Shown piece by piece: positions 26,614 through 34,946 of a stretch of DNA of 45,870 nucleotides. The position numbers were made by a program, and so were the translations under genes. Position 1 is the stretch's first letter. Each line of letters starts with the position of its first letter. The stretch spans positions 1-45,870 of the forward strand of contig JBKQPR010000050.1 in NCBI GenBank assembly GCA_052144935.1. Direction: 5' to 3'. This stretch comes from JOPF133 sp052144935. GTDB taxonomy: Bacteria; Acidobacteriota; Terriglobia; Bryobacterales; Bryobacteraceae. The notes under the pieces were generated by a model that saw only the letters and a list, made by a program, of their open reading frames with translations, had not been told where the DNA came from and searched no databases.

Positions 26614-27106
26614 GTGAAAATCCAGGCTAGGGTAGGCAACGCCAAGACGTCGGCTGGCAGGGAGCGTGGAATCCCCATGAACGCTGACTTGTTCGCAACC
26701 ATCTCTGGACAGGTCGAATCGTTTAAGAGCGTCTTCGGCAAGCTGCAGCCGAGCTGGTACCTCTTTCCGTTCTGTGAGAGCGTGGCGCCGACGGACCCAG
26801 CTCGCCCGGTGACAACACTTAAATCCGCCTGGGAGTCGGTCAGAACCGCGGCGGGAGTCGATTGTCTAATGCACGATCTTCGCCATACCCGCTACCAAGA
26901 TGGCGGAAAACGACGTGCCGGAAGCGACTATGAAGGCGCTACTCGGCCATATGAGCCAAAAAATGATCGAACGCTACTCTCACATACGAAAAGCAGCAAA
27001 GCGGAAAGCAGTCGACGGGCTAACCCTGGCGAAGCCCATAATCGAGATCACCAAAGATTCCACCAAAGTCACCCCCAAGCAGCGTATGGCCACAGCCAGT
27101 AAATGA
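26614..27106 (+). pseudogene. C-terminal part of a tyrosine recombinase (integrase), frameshifted
   Basis: The first frame reads GRERGIPMNADL, YLFPF and MHDLRHT, which is box II with HxLRH. At ~26892 about 2 nt are missing and the family continues in another frame: TKMAENDVPEATMKALLGHM, then the tyrosine box MIERYSHI. The N-terminal core-binding domain and the first catalytic Arg are absent. It ends 11 bp from the 3' end of tRNA-Arg, the usual place for a tRNA-integrating element, so it marks the edge of an old genomic island. Confidence 0.85.
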
Positions 27107-27116
27107 TTGATTTCAT

Positions 27117-27193
27117 TGGTAGGCCCGGCTGGACTCGAACCAGCGACCACCTGCTTAGAAGGCAGGTGCTCTATCCACCTGAGCTACGGGCCC
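27117..27193 (-). tRNA. tRNA-Arg (TCT anticodon)
   Basis: On the minus strand the cloverleaf is complete: acceptor GGGCCCG/CGGGCCT, D-arm GCTC..GAGC, anticodon stem CCTGC/GCAGG with loop CTTCTAA (anticodon TCT, reads AGA), T-arm GCTGG-TTCGAGT-CCAGC, discriminator A and an encoded CCA. The 15 bp ATTGATTTCATTGGT overlapping and following its 3' end are repeated at the second tRNA (44291-44305). Confidence 0.95.
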
Positions 27194-27354
27194 TTGCCTT
27201 TCTACAAGTTTACCGCAGCAGTTCGGTGCGCCAGAAGCAGGGCGCGGCGAAGCCCGCGATGTCGCGCGCTGGGCGACCCTCTGCCCGGCGCCCGTCGGCT
27301 GCCCTCGCGCGTCCCGCGCGGCACCCCGTCAGCGCGTGCCGGAATCCTCACTCG

Positions 27355-27771
27355 TCAACTGCGGCTGTAGCAGCAGGACTCCTGCCGTCGGCGACGCGTC
27401 TTCGATTCATCCGCATGCGACCCGCCAACCGGAGAAAACGCGGACGGCTCGGGAACCTGCGCGCTGTCGAAAATCCCCGAAGCCGACGTGAAGCTCACGC
27501 TGCTCGGAACCGGGAGCGACAGGCTGGCCGTATTGCCGAAGCCGTCCGCCGTCCCGCGGCTGCGGCTAAAAGGCAGAGACAGCGCGGCGGCGATTCCCAG
27601 GGTTGGATTGGCGCCTTGAAGGGCGACCGTCCCTTGGGCCACATAATTCGCGTCCGTGTCTGTCAGAACAGCCCCGGTGATTGGCTCACCGCTGCCGTAA
27701 ACGACGCTATCATCCACACCGGCCCGCCAACTCCAATCTGCCTGACTGCACTGCGATTCCCAGCAGCCCAA
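27355..27771 (-). pseudogene. Remnant ending in a degenerate PEP-CTERM signal (third of three)
   Basis: The minus-strand reading ends SAQVPEPSAFSPVGGSHADE, SKTRRRRQ. The VPEPS motif and basic RRRR end of an exosortase-sorted protein are present, but the hydrophobic helix between them is broken. Upstream residues are low-complexity Ser/Thr/Ala. It is probably a decayed paralog of the two other tails just to the right. Confidence 0.5.
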
Positions 27772-27958
27772 ACGTGGATGGCTCCGGCGTGGAGGATTCC
27801 GTGTGGATGGCTGTAATTCCCAGGAGCAGCGTGTCGGGGCCGCTCGTGTCCGTAATCGAAATCCCGGTCAAGCTCTGCCCGCTGAAGCTCGCGTTGAGAA
27901 CAAATCTCTGCTGGTACAGACGCAAGCGACCCTGCCGATGCATCCGTTCTCCTTTCAC
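27710..27958 (-). pseudogene. Remnant with PEP-CTERM motif (second of three)
   Basis: 82 residues on the minus strand, with SGPDTLLLGITAIHTESS followed by TPEPSTFGLLGIAV. The PEP box is intact but the transmembrane helix and Arg cluster are cut short. The DTLLLGITA stretch matches the first tail, so these are tandem duplicates. Confidence 0.55.
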
Positions 27959-27979
27959 GGAGGGTCCGCCGCGGTGTGG

Positions 27980-28115
27980 TCAGGAGCGGTGGCGGGCGAA
28001 GATGCTGAGGCCAACGAGTGCGGAACTGAACAGAACGATGGTGGACGGCTCGGGTGCGGAGGATCTCGCCGAGTTGGTCGCCGTGATGCCTAAGACCAGC
28101 AAGGTGTTATCGTTT
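27980..28115 (-). pseudogene. PEP-CTERM gene tail (first of three)
   Basis: Reads DNTLLVLGITATNSARSS, then APEPSTIVLFSSALVGLSIF and ARHRS with a TGA stop: a complete PEP-CTERM sorting signal (PEP motif, hydrophobic helix, Arg cluster) recognised by exosortase. The upstream part of the gene is gone; the epimerase stop codon abuts it. The reading was made directly from the complementary strand. Confidence 0.6.
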
Positions 28116-28118
28116 TAT

Positions 28119-29117
28119 TTACGGACGCGCGGGGTCCGAGGCGCGTTCCCAGGCGATCGTGCGCGCGATTCCCACCTCCCGCGGGACCACCTCGGCGTAG
28201 CCCAATTCGCGGCGGATGCGCGTGGTGTCGATGGCCAGGTGGTGCGAGAAATCCTGCGCCATCCGCTCGTTCTCGGCGAGAGCGTCGGCGGGAACCGGCA
28301 CGATGCGCCCGCGCCAGCCGGCCACGCGCCCCCACGCGCCCAACCGCTCGGCCCAGGTGGGGGCGATCGCCTCGCCCACGTTGTAGATGCGCCCCGCCGC
28401 GGCATCCAGCGTGGCGGCCAGCACCACCGCCTCGGCCACATCCTCGACAAAGCCGTGCGTCCAGCGCCAGCGCGCGAAATTGTCCTGCAATTTGATCTCG
28501 CCGGTCCCCGGAACCAGTTTCTGCACCCACGGCCGGAAGCGGTGGTAATCGTGAGGGCCGTAAATCGCGGGAAACCGCAGGATGGTGACGGGCAGGCCGC
28601 TTTGTCCGCCGAGCGCGGCCTCCATCAGCACTTTGTCATATTGATCCGGAATCTCCACCGGACCTTTGCGATTGCGGTAAGGATAACGCGACTCGCGCAG
28701 CGGCGCGTCCTCGGCCAGCGGAATCGGATCGGGCCCAGAGGGCACCCCGGAGGGCACCCCGGAGGGCACCCCAGAGGGCACCCCACCGGATTCCAGCCGC
28801 TGCAGCCGCCCGTAGGCGCGGTAGACATCGCAACTGGAAATCACCACCGCGCGGCCGGCGGCGCCGCGGAACAGTTCCACGAAGCGGATCGCATCGGTCT
28901 CCGTAAGCGCCCACATGTGCACCACCACATCGGGCGAGAGCGCACGCAACTCGCGTGGGGGTTGGCTGAAATCGCCGTGAATATGAGCCACGCCTTCCGG
29001 CAGCTCGGTTTCGTGCTCGCCACGGTGGAACACCGATACCTGGTGGCCCAGGGCGTCGAGCCGCCGCACCAGAAACGGTCCCGTGAGGCTTGTCCCGCCC
29101 AATACCAGCACGCGCAT
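28119..29117 (-). CDS. NAD-dependent epimerase/dehydratase (extended SDR)
   Basis: The start is the ATG at 29117, giving MRVLVLGGTSLTGPFLVRRL, a Rossmann nucleotide-binding motif right at the N-terminus; the open frame reaches 69 codons further but would overlap the divergent gene. 332 residues. It contains DVVVHMWALTE, RAVVISSCDVYRAYG and PVTILRFPAIYGPHDYHRF, as in sugar-nucleotide epimerase-like SDRs. The YxxxK pair is not obvious, and the middle is disrupted by GVPS tandem repeats. It probably modifies an NDP-sugar or related substrate. It is divergent from the Gfo/Idh/MocA gene with a 52-bp gap. Confidence 0.85.
   Translation of the reverse strand: MRVLVLGGTSLTGPFLVRRLDALGHQVSVFHRGEHETELPEGVAHIHGDFSQPPRELRALSPDVVVHMWALTETDAIRFVELFRGAAGRAVVISSCDVYRAYGRLQRLESGGVPSGVPSGVPSGVPSGPDPIPLAEDAPLRESRYPYRNRKGPVEIPDQYDKVLMEAALGGQSGLPVTILRFPAIYGPHDYHRFRPWVQKLVPGTGEIKLQDNFARWRWTHGFVEDVAEAVVLAATLDAAAGRIYNVGEAIAPTWAERLGAWGRVAGWRGRIVPVPADALAENERMAQDFSHHLAIDTTRIRRELGYAEVVPREVGIARTIAWERASDPARP
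28731..28788 (-). repeat. 12-bp minisatellite inside the epimerase gene
   Basis: About four copies of GAGGGCACCCCG/GAGGGCACCCCA in a row add GVPS repeats to the protein. The 18 bp GGGCCCAGAGGGCACCCC at its left edge (28731-28748) also occur, inverted, in an intergenic repeat at 30615-30632. Confidence 0.9.
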
Positions 29118-29169
29118 ACTCCCATGATACAATTCGGAAGAATTCACCCTAATTTTCGAGGTTGCCTCC

Positions 29170-30585
29170 ATGGCAGAGCAGAATGACCTCTCACGCCGCG
29201 ATTTGTTGAAAGCCGCGGGAGCCGTAACGGCCGCCGCCACCGCCCTCCCCGTCATCCAAGGCGCGCCCGCCATCCAGAAAGTGCGGGCCGCCAACGACCA
29301 GGTGCAGTTCGGCATGATCGGCACCGGGAGCCGCGGTAGCTATCTCTTGAAACACCTCAAAACCATCGATAATGGCCACTGCGTGGCGCTCTGCGACATT
29401 AACGAGGAGAACCTGGGCCATGGCGTCCAGACCATCGGCAACTCGCCCAAGACCTTCAAGGACTATCGCGAGCTGCTGGCGCAGAAGGACGTCGACGCCG
29501 TCTTCGTGACGGTGCCCCTGTTCGTCCACTTTCCCCTCACCCGCGATGCGCTGATGGCCGGCAAGAACGTATTCTGCGAAAAATGCCTGGTATTCAAGCC
29601 CGACGAAGTGCATGCGCTGCGCGCGCTGGCGGCGGAGCATTCCAAACAAATCCTGCAAACCGGCCTGCAGCGCCGCTACAGCTACTTCTATCAGACCGTG
29701 AAGCAGATGGTGGACAAGGGCATCCTGGGCGACGTCCACCACATCCACGCGCAGTGGCACCGCAACATGATCAACAAGCCCAGCTCGCTATGGACCATGA
29801 AGCCGGGTGGCGAAGGGAACATCGCCAACTGGCGCGTGTACCGCTCGATGTCGGGCGGACTCACGGCCGAACTCACCTCCCACCAGGTGGATGTCTCGGA
29901 CTGGATGTTCGGCTCGTCGCCCGAGTTCGTGATGGGGCTGGGCAGCCTGGACACCCTCAAGGACGGCCGCGATGTGTACGACAACATCCAGTTGATCTAT
30001 AAGTACCCGAAGGGGCAAAAGCTCACTTACTCCTCGGTGAGCACCAACCAGTTTCTGCCTTATTTCAACGGGAACCGTCCCGAGATGGGCGAGATCATCA
30101 TGGGCACCGAGGGAACCGTGGAGATCACTGTGGGCGACGACGTGCATCCGGCGATTGCCTGGTGGTATCGCGAGCCTCCGAAAGCGGCCGCCACGGTGAC
30201 CAAGGCGGGCGAGAAGAAGAAGGAGACCTTCGTGGCGGGCGCAACAATGGTGGCGTCGGGCGGCGCCAACGGCCCGATTCCGATCATGACCAGCGACCTG
30301 GAGTTCACCGGCAAGGAAGGTTTTCTGGACCGCGAGGCCAAGTTCGCGCGCCGCTGGCTGATGGCGAAGGGTGTGCTGATGCAGGAAGAGAACCGCAATC
30401 CGGTGGATGTAGAGCTGGAGAGCTTCTTCCAGAGCTGTCGCGACGGCAAGCGCCCGCGGGCGGACGTCGAAATCGGCCTGGCCGATTCGGTGGCGGTAAT
30501 CCTGTCGAACCTGGCGATGGACGAGGGCCGCAAGGTTTATTTCAACGAGATCGATAAGATGGGCCACGAAGCCAAGAAGGCGTAG
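29170..30585 (+). CDS. Tat-exported Gfo/Idh/MocA family oxidoreductase
   Basis: 471 residues. The N-terminus has a twin-arginine signal (SRRDLLKAAGAVTAAATALP). The Rossmann fold starts VQFGMIGTGSRGSYLLKHL (about residue 45), followed by CDINEENL and DAVFVTVP. The EKP motif of the family reads FCEKCLVF here. The C-terminal alpha/beta domain includes GGLTAELTSHQVDVSDWMFG, the usual His-containing catalytic region. The NAD(P)-dependent sugar or inositol-like substrate is unknown. Such exported versions are abundant in acidobacteria and planctomycetes. GAGG lies ahead of the ATG. A TACAAT at 29128-29133 and the small palindrome AATTCGGAAGAATT (29131-29144) lie in the shared divergent promoter region. 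Confidence 0.92.
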   Translation: MAEQNDLSRRDLLKAAGAVTAAATALPVIQGAPAIQKVRAANDQVQFGMIGTGSRGSYLLKHLKTIDNGHCVALCDINEENLGHGVQTIGNSPKTFKDYRELLAQKDVDAVFVTVPLFVHFPLTRDALMAGKNVFCEKCLVFKPDEVHALRALAAEHSKQILQTGLQRRYSYFYQTVKQMVDKGILGDVHHIHAQWHRNMINKPSSLWTMKPGGEGNIANWRVYRSMSGGLTAELTSHQVDVSDWMFGSSPEFVMGLGSLDTLKDGRDVYDNIQLIYKYPKGQKLTYSSVSTNQFLPYFNGNRPEMGEIIMGTEGTVEITVGDDVHPAIAWWYREPPKAAATVTKAGEKKKETFVAGATMVASGGANGPIPIMTSDLEFTGKEGFLDREAKFARRWLMAKGVLMQEENRNPVDVELESFFQSCRDGKRPRADVEIGLADSVAVILSNLAMDEGRKVYFNEIDKMGHEAKKA

Positions 30586-30596
30586 AAACCGCGCTC

Positions 30597-30800
30597 TCAC
30601 CGCGGACACGCGGAGGGGTGCCCTCTGGGCCCAGAGACTACGCCGAGAAAACTCTATGGCTTTCTCCGCTCTTTCTCTGCGTTCTCCGCGTCTGCTAAGT
30701 AAACGTTCCGGGCCGCCGCTGATTCAAAAGGGCTTGCGCCGCCCGCGTTTACTTCCGTCATTGACCAGGCCGCCCGGGCCTGGTCTCTCACTCCGCGGTG
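30597..30800. repeat. Intergenic repeat region related to 14015-14124
   Basis: Starts TCACCGCGGACACGCGGAG and continues with TTCTCTGCGTTCTCCGCGTC, the same text as the arms at 14015-14124, interrupted by GGGGTGCCCTCTGGGCCC. Further on there is a clean hairpin ACCAGGCC-GCCCG-GGCCTGGT (30764-30784) and CTCCGCGGTGAA (about 30791). No gene is present between 30586 and 30867. Confidence 0.6.
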
Positions 30801-30867
30801 AAGTCACTCGCTCGCCCCGCAGTTAACACCAGCCCCCACTCCACCGTCCTTCTGGGCGGAGGTTCTT

Positions 30868-31542
30868 ATGCTGGAACGAGACGGCCGGAGGGACAATCGC
30901 CGCGGCTTTTTCAGGCGGGCGGCCGGCTTGGCGGCAGGCTTGGGCGTGTGGGGCGCGAGCGCGCGAGGCTCGGACGGAGAGGATCCGTTGGCTTCCGTGC
31001 CGCGCAGCGTGTGGAGCAATGCGCGGCGAAATGGCCTCGTGATGATCCGCCATCCCGCGCCGCGGCAGCTCTCCTCGCACGCACAGCTTGTCTCCGATCG
31101 CGAGCCGGGCGAGCGCCTGATTGTGACGGGCCAGGTCTTTGCGCCCGACGGCCGCACGCCCGCCGCCGGAGTTACCATACACGCCTATAACACCGACGCG
31201 GCAGGTTACTATGGCGAGAACCGCGCCGAATACCCGCCCCGGATCTATGGTTGGATGCGGACCGGCACGGACGGCCGTTTTGACTTGCGAACCATACACC
31301 CCGGACACTATCCCACCATGCAGGTGCCGGCGCACATTCACTTCGCCGCCTGGGGCGCGGGATACCCTCCGCAGTGGGTCGACGAGCTGCAATTCGCGGG
31401 CGACCGTTACCTGACCGCCGCGATGCTGGAGCAGGACGCGGCGCTGGGCGCATTCCGCAGGATTCAGCCGCTCGTGCGCGATGGCGATACCCTGCGCTGC
31501 GCCTTCCGCTTCAGGCTCCAGCGGGAGAGCAACTTCCGCTGA
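30868..31542 (+). CDS. Exported intradiol ring-cleavage dioxygenase-like protein
   Basis: 224 residues with a Tat-like start (NRRGFFRRAAGLAAGLGVW). The core matches the protocatechuate 3,4-dioxygenase beta fold: LIVTGQVFAPDGRTPAAGV, VTIHAYNTDAAGYYGEN, GWMRTGTDGRFDLRTIHPG, then HYPTMQVPAHIHF, which supplies a Tyr and two His of the iron site. The Arg that usually precedes PAHIHF in true dioxygenases is Val here. The enzyme may therefore be altered or act on another substrate. A GGAGG ribosome-binding site lies ahead of the ATG. It stands alone, without aromatic-degradation neighbours. Confidence 0.82.
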   Translation: MLERDGRRDNRRGFFRRAAGLAAGLGVWGASARGSDGEDPLASVPRSVWSNARRNGLVMIRHPAPRQLSSHAQLVSDREPGERLIVTGQVFAPDGRTPAAGVTIHAYNTDAAGYYGENRAEYPPRIYGWMRTGTDGRFDLRTIHPGHYPTMQVPAHIHFAAWGAGYPPQWVDELQFAGDRYLTAAMLEQDAALGAFRRIQPLVRDGDTLRCAFRFRLQRESNFR

Positions 31543-31655
31543 CATCGACCCTGCCCATCCCGGCCGCCATCCTGGCCGCCAGACTTACTCGCGGCCCTGC
31601 GATTGGCTCTCGACCATCGCCGGACTGGCAGCGGAGCTTGTCCGGGAGGCCGACA

Positions 31656-32258
31656 CTACGCCTGCTGCGCGACCCGCACAATCGCCTCGATTTCTTTCCA
31701 GAACTTCCCAAATGAACGTGACCGGCTCCGCGCCCGCCCGAAGTCCACCCAGTGACTGAGCGCAGTTTGATCTTGAGTCGGGCTGTATCTGCCGGTGCCC
31801 TGGATATGACGGCTCAGCCAGCCTTTGGCATCTCGAATGTCTTCGGGATTCTCCGGCGCAGCTAAGTTCGGGTCGAGGTTGCGTTTCCCGGCGAGAGACT
31901 CTGCCGCGGCGAGGAACCAGGATTCGTACTCCCGGTGGGCAAGGACCACGGATATGAACAAATCCGGCCGAGCCTCTCTTGCCCGCCGCGCCAAAACTGG
32001 TCCCAGTGTCTTGGGGCAGTCGTCGTCGCAGTCGACCAGTACGAGAATGGAGTGATCGGGATGCAGTTCCGCAACCGCGTTGATGGCTCTCTCCAGGCCG
32101 CCCACCCTCAGAATGCTCCCTGACGGGTGCCTGAACGGCCGGGGAATTACCGGAGCGATGAGCGGATCGATTTCCTGCACTACTCGCCGGAGTAGTATCG
32201 GAAGAGCTTCGACCTCTCCATCGCCCTCCACCAGAGAAGCAATACGAACCGGGCTCAT
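31656..32258 (-). CDS. DUF4276-like TOPRIM-type protein paired with an ATPase
   Basis: 200 residues. The N-terminus RIASLVEGDGEVEALPILLR carries the acidic motif and SILVLVDCDDDCPKTLGP the Asp cluster of a TOPRIM-like metal site. HREYESWFLAAAESLAG and WLSRHI are typical of DUF4276. Its ATG overlaps the stop of the upstream ATPase gene by 4 bp, so they are translationally coupled. The pair recalls OLD-like ATPase/nuclease systems; a defence role is inference. Confidence 0.85.
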   Translation of the reverse strand: MSPVRIASLVEGDGEVEALPILLRRVVQEIDPLIAPVIPRPFRHPSGSILRVGGLERAINAVAELHPDHSILVLVDCDDDCPKTLGPVLARRAREARPDLFISVVLAHREYESWFLAAAESLAGKRNLDPNLAAPENPEDIRDAKGWLSRHIQGTGRYSPTQDQTALSHWVDFGRARSRSRSFGKFWKEIEAIVRVAQQA

Positions 32259-33397
32259 TGCGGCGTAGCGACTGGTCTGTTCGGCATGAGTTGGTTACTC
32301 CTCATCAACTCCCCAGCAGTATACAAGCGTTTTCGGAGGATCGATTTCCCACTCTCATCGATTGGACCGATGATCGTCTCGCCATTCTGCATCGCTACAG
32401 CGAGCAGCGAATTCTCCGGCAAGTCTTTACGATCAAGCATATCCGCGGAATGTGTGGATACAATGATCGGCACGCTCACGCTAGCTTCCAGCAAGGCGTC
32501 GAGAAGTACGCCGGCTGCGGCAGGATGGAGATTGTTTTCAGGCTCTTCCAGTCCAATCAGTGACAGAACAGGAACCGATTGAAAGATCGCCAGGAGAATT
32601 CCGACAGCACGAAGTGTGCCGTCGGACATATACGAACTATTCAGTCTCCAGCCGCTCGGATCGGTAGACGGTATAAAAGTCAACCATCGATAATTGTCCG
32701 ATTCAGTAACCGTCACGCTCTGGAACTCAGGATTGAATGACCGCAAATAGCCTCGTATTCTCTCTACGATCATCGGTTTGTCGCGCTCTAGTCGGGCGAG
32801 GACATCGGCGGCATTCGAGGCGTCGCGGAAAAGGACGGTCCCCGGGCCGGCCGGATTGAGTCGCCTCATCCTGTCCGGATTAGGGGAGGAAAAGGTTATC
32901 CCTGCGATGAGGTCGAATACCGGCGCGAAAGTCGGATATGCGCCAAATGCCTCCAGGGCCGGGCGATCATCTGTGAAAGCGGGCGTCATTACGTCGCTGT
33001 GGTCGACCAGTCGCCCGCCCCTCACGGTGAAAAAATCATGACCGATTTGGCACAACTCGCTCTCGATATTGGCGGAATCGTCGGATCCTGCGCTAACGGT
33101 CAGCGAGTATGCTCCTATCGTACCGTTCTCGGCAACAAGATCCACCGCTATCGTGAAGCTTGAAGCGACTCGGCCTTGGGGCAGCTTGCGAAGAACGCCT
33201 TTTGTGCCCGAGTGAAGGGCAAGCACTTGTTCAAGTGGGCGATGCATGCTATCGGCCAGAAAGCGCAGGCTATCGAGAAAATTGCTCTTCCCGGCGCCAT
33301 TTGGACCGACCAGCAGCGTCAAGTCATGCAACTCCACATCGCACGCCGCAATGCTGCGATAGTCCTTCAACCTGACCCGCGTGAGCTTCGCTGGCAT
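32255..33397 (-). CDS. AAA_21-type SMC-like ATPase
   Basis: 380 residues. It has LTRVRLKDYRSI, Walker A LLVGPNGAGKSNFLDSL (about residue 30), signature-like SSYMSDGTLRAVGILLAIF, Walker B LIGLEEPENNLHP and H-loop IIVSTHSADML. It is a complete ABC-type ATPase head with no long coiled coil. It is transcribed with the DUF4276 gene (ATGA overlap) and is unrelated in detail to the ATPase at 1687-2793, so the window has two independent ATPase/TOPRIM pairs. Confidence 0.92.
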   Translation of the reverse strand: MPAKLTRVRLKDYRSIAACDVELHDLTLLVGPNGAGKSNFLDSLRFLADSMHRPLEQVLALHSGTKGVLRKLPQGRVASSFTIAVDLVAENGTIGAYSLTVSAGSDDSANIESELCQIGHDFFTVRGGRLVDHSDVMTPAFTDDRPALEAFGAYPTFAPVFDLIAGITFSSPNPDRMRRLNPAGPGTVLFRDASNAADVLARLERDKPMIVERIRGYLRSFNPEFQSVTVTESDNYRWLTFIPSTDPSGWRLNSSYMSDGTLRAVGILLAIFQSVPVLSLIGLEEPENNLHPAAAGVLLDALLEASVSVPIIVSTHSADMLDRKDLPENSLLAVAMQNGETIIGPIDESGKSILRKRLYTAGELMRSNQLMPNRPVATPQ

Positions 33398-33425
33398 CTA
33401 TTCAGTTTACGCCATGCCGCCCCGC

Positions 33426-34253
33426 TCATATCTTCTGCACGCGGCGCAGGGTATAGAGCTCCGGTTTCATGTTGGTCTGTTCCAACCGCCGCCAGTCGTC
33501 GTTGATGTGAATCAGCTTGCCGCTGATGTGATTCGACCGGTCGGAGGCCAGAAACAAAGCGAGCTGAATCTGTTTCTCGGCCGGCACGCCGCCGGTGGTG
33601 CGCACCTGCTCGGCATCGGCGATCTCCCGCGCTCCCGCGCGGTCCTCGCCGGCGTGCAGGATTTCGTCGGTCATGTGGGTATAAGCGCCGCCCGGCGAAA
33701 TGCAGTTCACCTGAACATTATGGTCGCGCACCTCGTCCGCCAGGCACTCGGCAAACCGTACCAGGCCGGCCTTGGACGCCGCGTAAGCGCCGAAATTGGG
33801 CCGCGACTGGCTGGAACCGCCGCCGGCGATCAGCACGATTTTTCCGCGCCGCTTCTCGATCATGGGAGGCAGCGCCACGCGGCACGCGTTGGCCGCGCCG
33901 ATCAGGTTGATTTCGATGGTCTCGTTCCAGACCTTCGGACGCGTAGAAAGCAGCGGTCCGATCGGACCCTGCACGCCGGCGGCGGCGATCAGGATATCGA
34001 GCGTGCCGCCGAACACCACCCGCAGGCGCTCCACCGCCGCGTTGAGTTGCTCCAGATCGCGGACGTCCGCGCGGATGCGGAAGGCGTTGCCGCGGGCCTG
34101 CTCGATTTCCAGCTTGGCCAAGTCCAGTTCCGGCTGGCTGCGCGCCACCAGGCCCACCCTGGCACCCGCCAGCGCAAAGCCCAGCGCCAGGCGCTTTCCG
34201 ATGCCGCGGCTCCCGCCGGTGATCAGCACGTTCTTGTCGCGAAGCGAATTCAT
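33426..34253 (-). CDS. Short-chain dehydrogenase/reductase
   Basis: The start at the ATG 34253 gives MNSLRDKNVLITGGSRGIG, the classical SDR cofactor motif at residues ~8-20; the longer open frame upstream crosses the greA promoter and is rejected. 275 residues. It carries the catalytic Ser in IVLIAGGGSSQS and the YxxxK in GAYAASKAG. NAG is replaced by AAG (LIAAAGVQG). The C-terminus extends ~30 residues past the usual SDR end. Substrate unknown. It ends 28 bp from the end of the neighbouring ATPase gene region and is divergent from greA. Confidence 0.92.
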   Translation of the reverse strand: MNSLRDKNVLITGGSRGIGKRLALGFALAGARVGLVARSQPELDLAKLEIEQARGNAFRIRADVRDLEQLNAAVERLRVVFGGTLDILIAAAGVQGPIGPLLSTRPKVWNETIEINLIGAANACRVALPPMIEKRRGKIVLIAGGGSSQSRPNFGAYAASKAGLVRFAECLADEVRDHNVQVNCISPGGAYTHMTDEILHAGEDRAGAREIADAEQVRTTGGVPAEKQIQLALFLASDRSNHISGKLIHINDDWRRLEQTNMKPELYTLRRVQKI

Positions 34254-34387
34254 CGGTACGGTTGGCGCGCGCGCGGAGCGCGGGGCAACAGGGCCCCACT
34301 GCGATTGTAATCTGCTTTGGCGCTTTTGGGGCGGACGCCCTCCTCCGGTCCCGCAGGGCACCACGACCCCCCTGGCCGCCCGGGCAC

Positions 34388-34445
34388 TCGACCGGTCTCG
34401 ACCGGTCAGCCGTTCTCCGCCAGTCCCCCGCCAGACCGCTATAAT
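34388..34445 (+). promoter_or_regulatory. greA promoter with tandem 10-bp repeats
   Basis: TATAAT at 34440-34445 is a perfect -10. No good -35 is visible at the right spacing. Upstream, TCGACCGGTC is repeated exactly twice (34388-34397, 34398-34407), each holding the palindrome GACCGGTC. The sites are one helical turn apart, at about -45 to -65, where an activator would bind. Confidence 0.45.
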
Positions 34446-34472
34446 GTGACCTGGGGCATCTGCTCCCGTTCC

Positions 34473-34943
34473 ATGACCGACATCAAGAAAAAGCTTCAGG
34501 ATGAAATCAGCACGCTCGAACGTGAATTGCACGTGGAATTGCCTAAAGAAATCCTGAAGGCGCGGGCTCACGGCGACCTGAGCGAAAACGCCGAGTATCA
34601 CGCGGCCAAAGATCGCCAGGGATTCGTCAACGCCCGCCTGGGCCAGTTGAGGAAACGCCTGGCCGAAGTGTCCATGATAGACTTTTCCAAGATCCCCCAC
34701 GGCCGCGTGGGCCTGGGGTCTATCGTGGTGGTTCTGGATACCAAGCGCGCCGAGGAAATCACGTATCATCTGGTCACCACCGAAGAGGCCGATGCCGCCA
34801 ACGGCAAGATCTCCACGACCTCGCCGATCGGCCGCGCTCTGCTGGGCAAGGAAGAAGGCGACACCGTCCGGGTGCAAAGCCCCGGCGGCGTCAAGGAACT
34901 GGAGATCCGGAAGCTGACGACCATTCATGACGCCCGCGAGTAG
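34473..34943 (+). CDS. greA: Transcription elongation factor GreA
   Basis: 156 residues starting MTDIKKKLQDEISTLEREL. The N-terminal coiled coil carries the family signature HGDLSENAEYHAAKDRQ, whose tip acidic residues (Asp/Glu) stimulate RNA cleavage by backtracked RNA polymerase. The C-terminal FKBP-like domain has ISTTSPIGRALLGKEEGD. Length equals the usual ~158. It heads an operon with the phosphatidyltransferase 3 nt downstream. Confidence 0.96.
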   Translation: MTDIKKKLQDEISTLERELHVELPKEILKARAHGDLSENAEYHAAKDRQGFVNARLGQLRKRLAEVSMIDFSKIPHGRVGLGSIVVVLDTKRAEEITYHLVTTEEADAANGKISTTSPIGRALLGKEEGDTVRVQSPGGVKELEIRKLTTIHDARE

Positions 34944-34946
34944 ACT

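Noticed and set aside
34254..34928. N-terminal extension of the SDR across greA
   Set aside because: The Rossmann motif starts at 34253 and greA clearly occupies the opposite strand.
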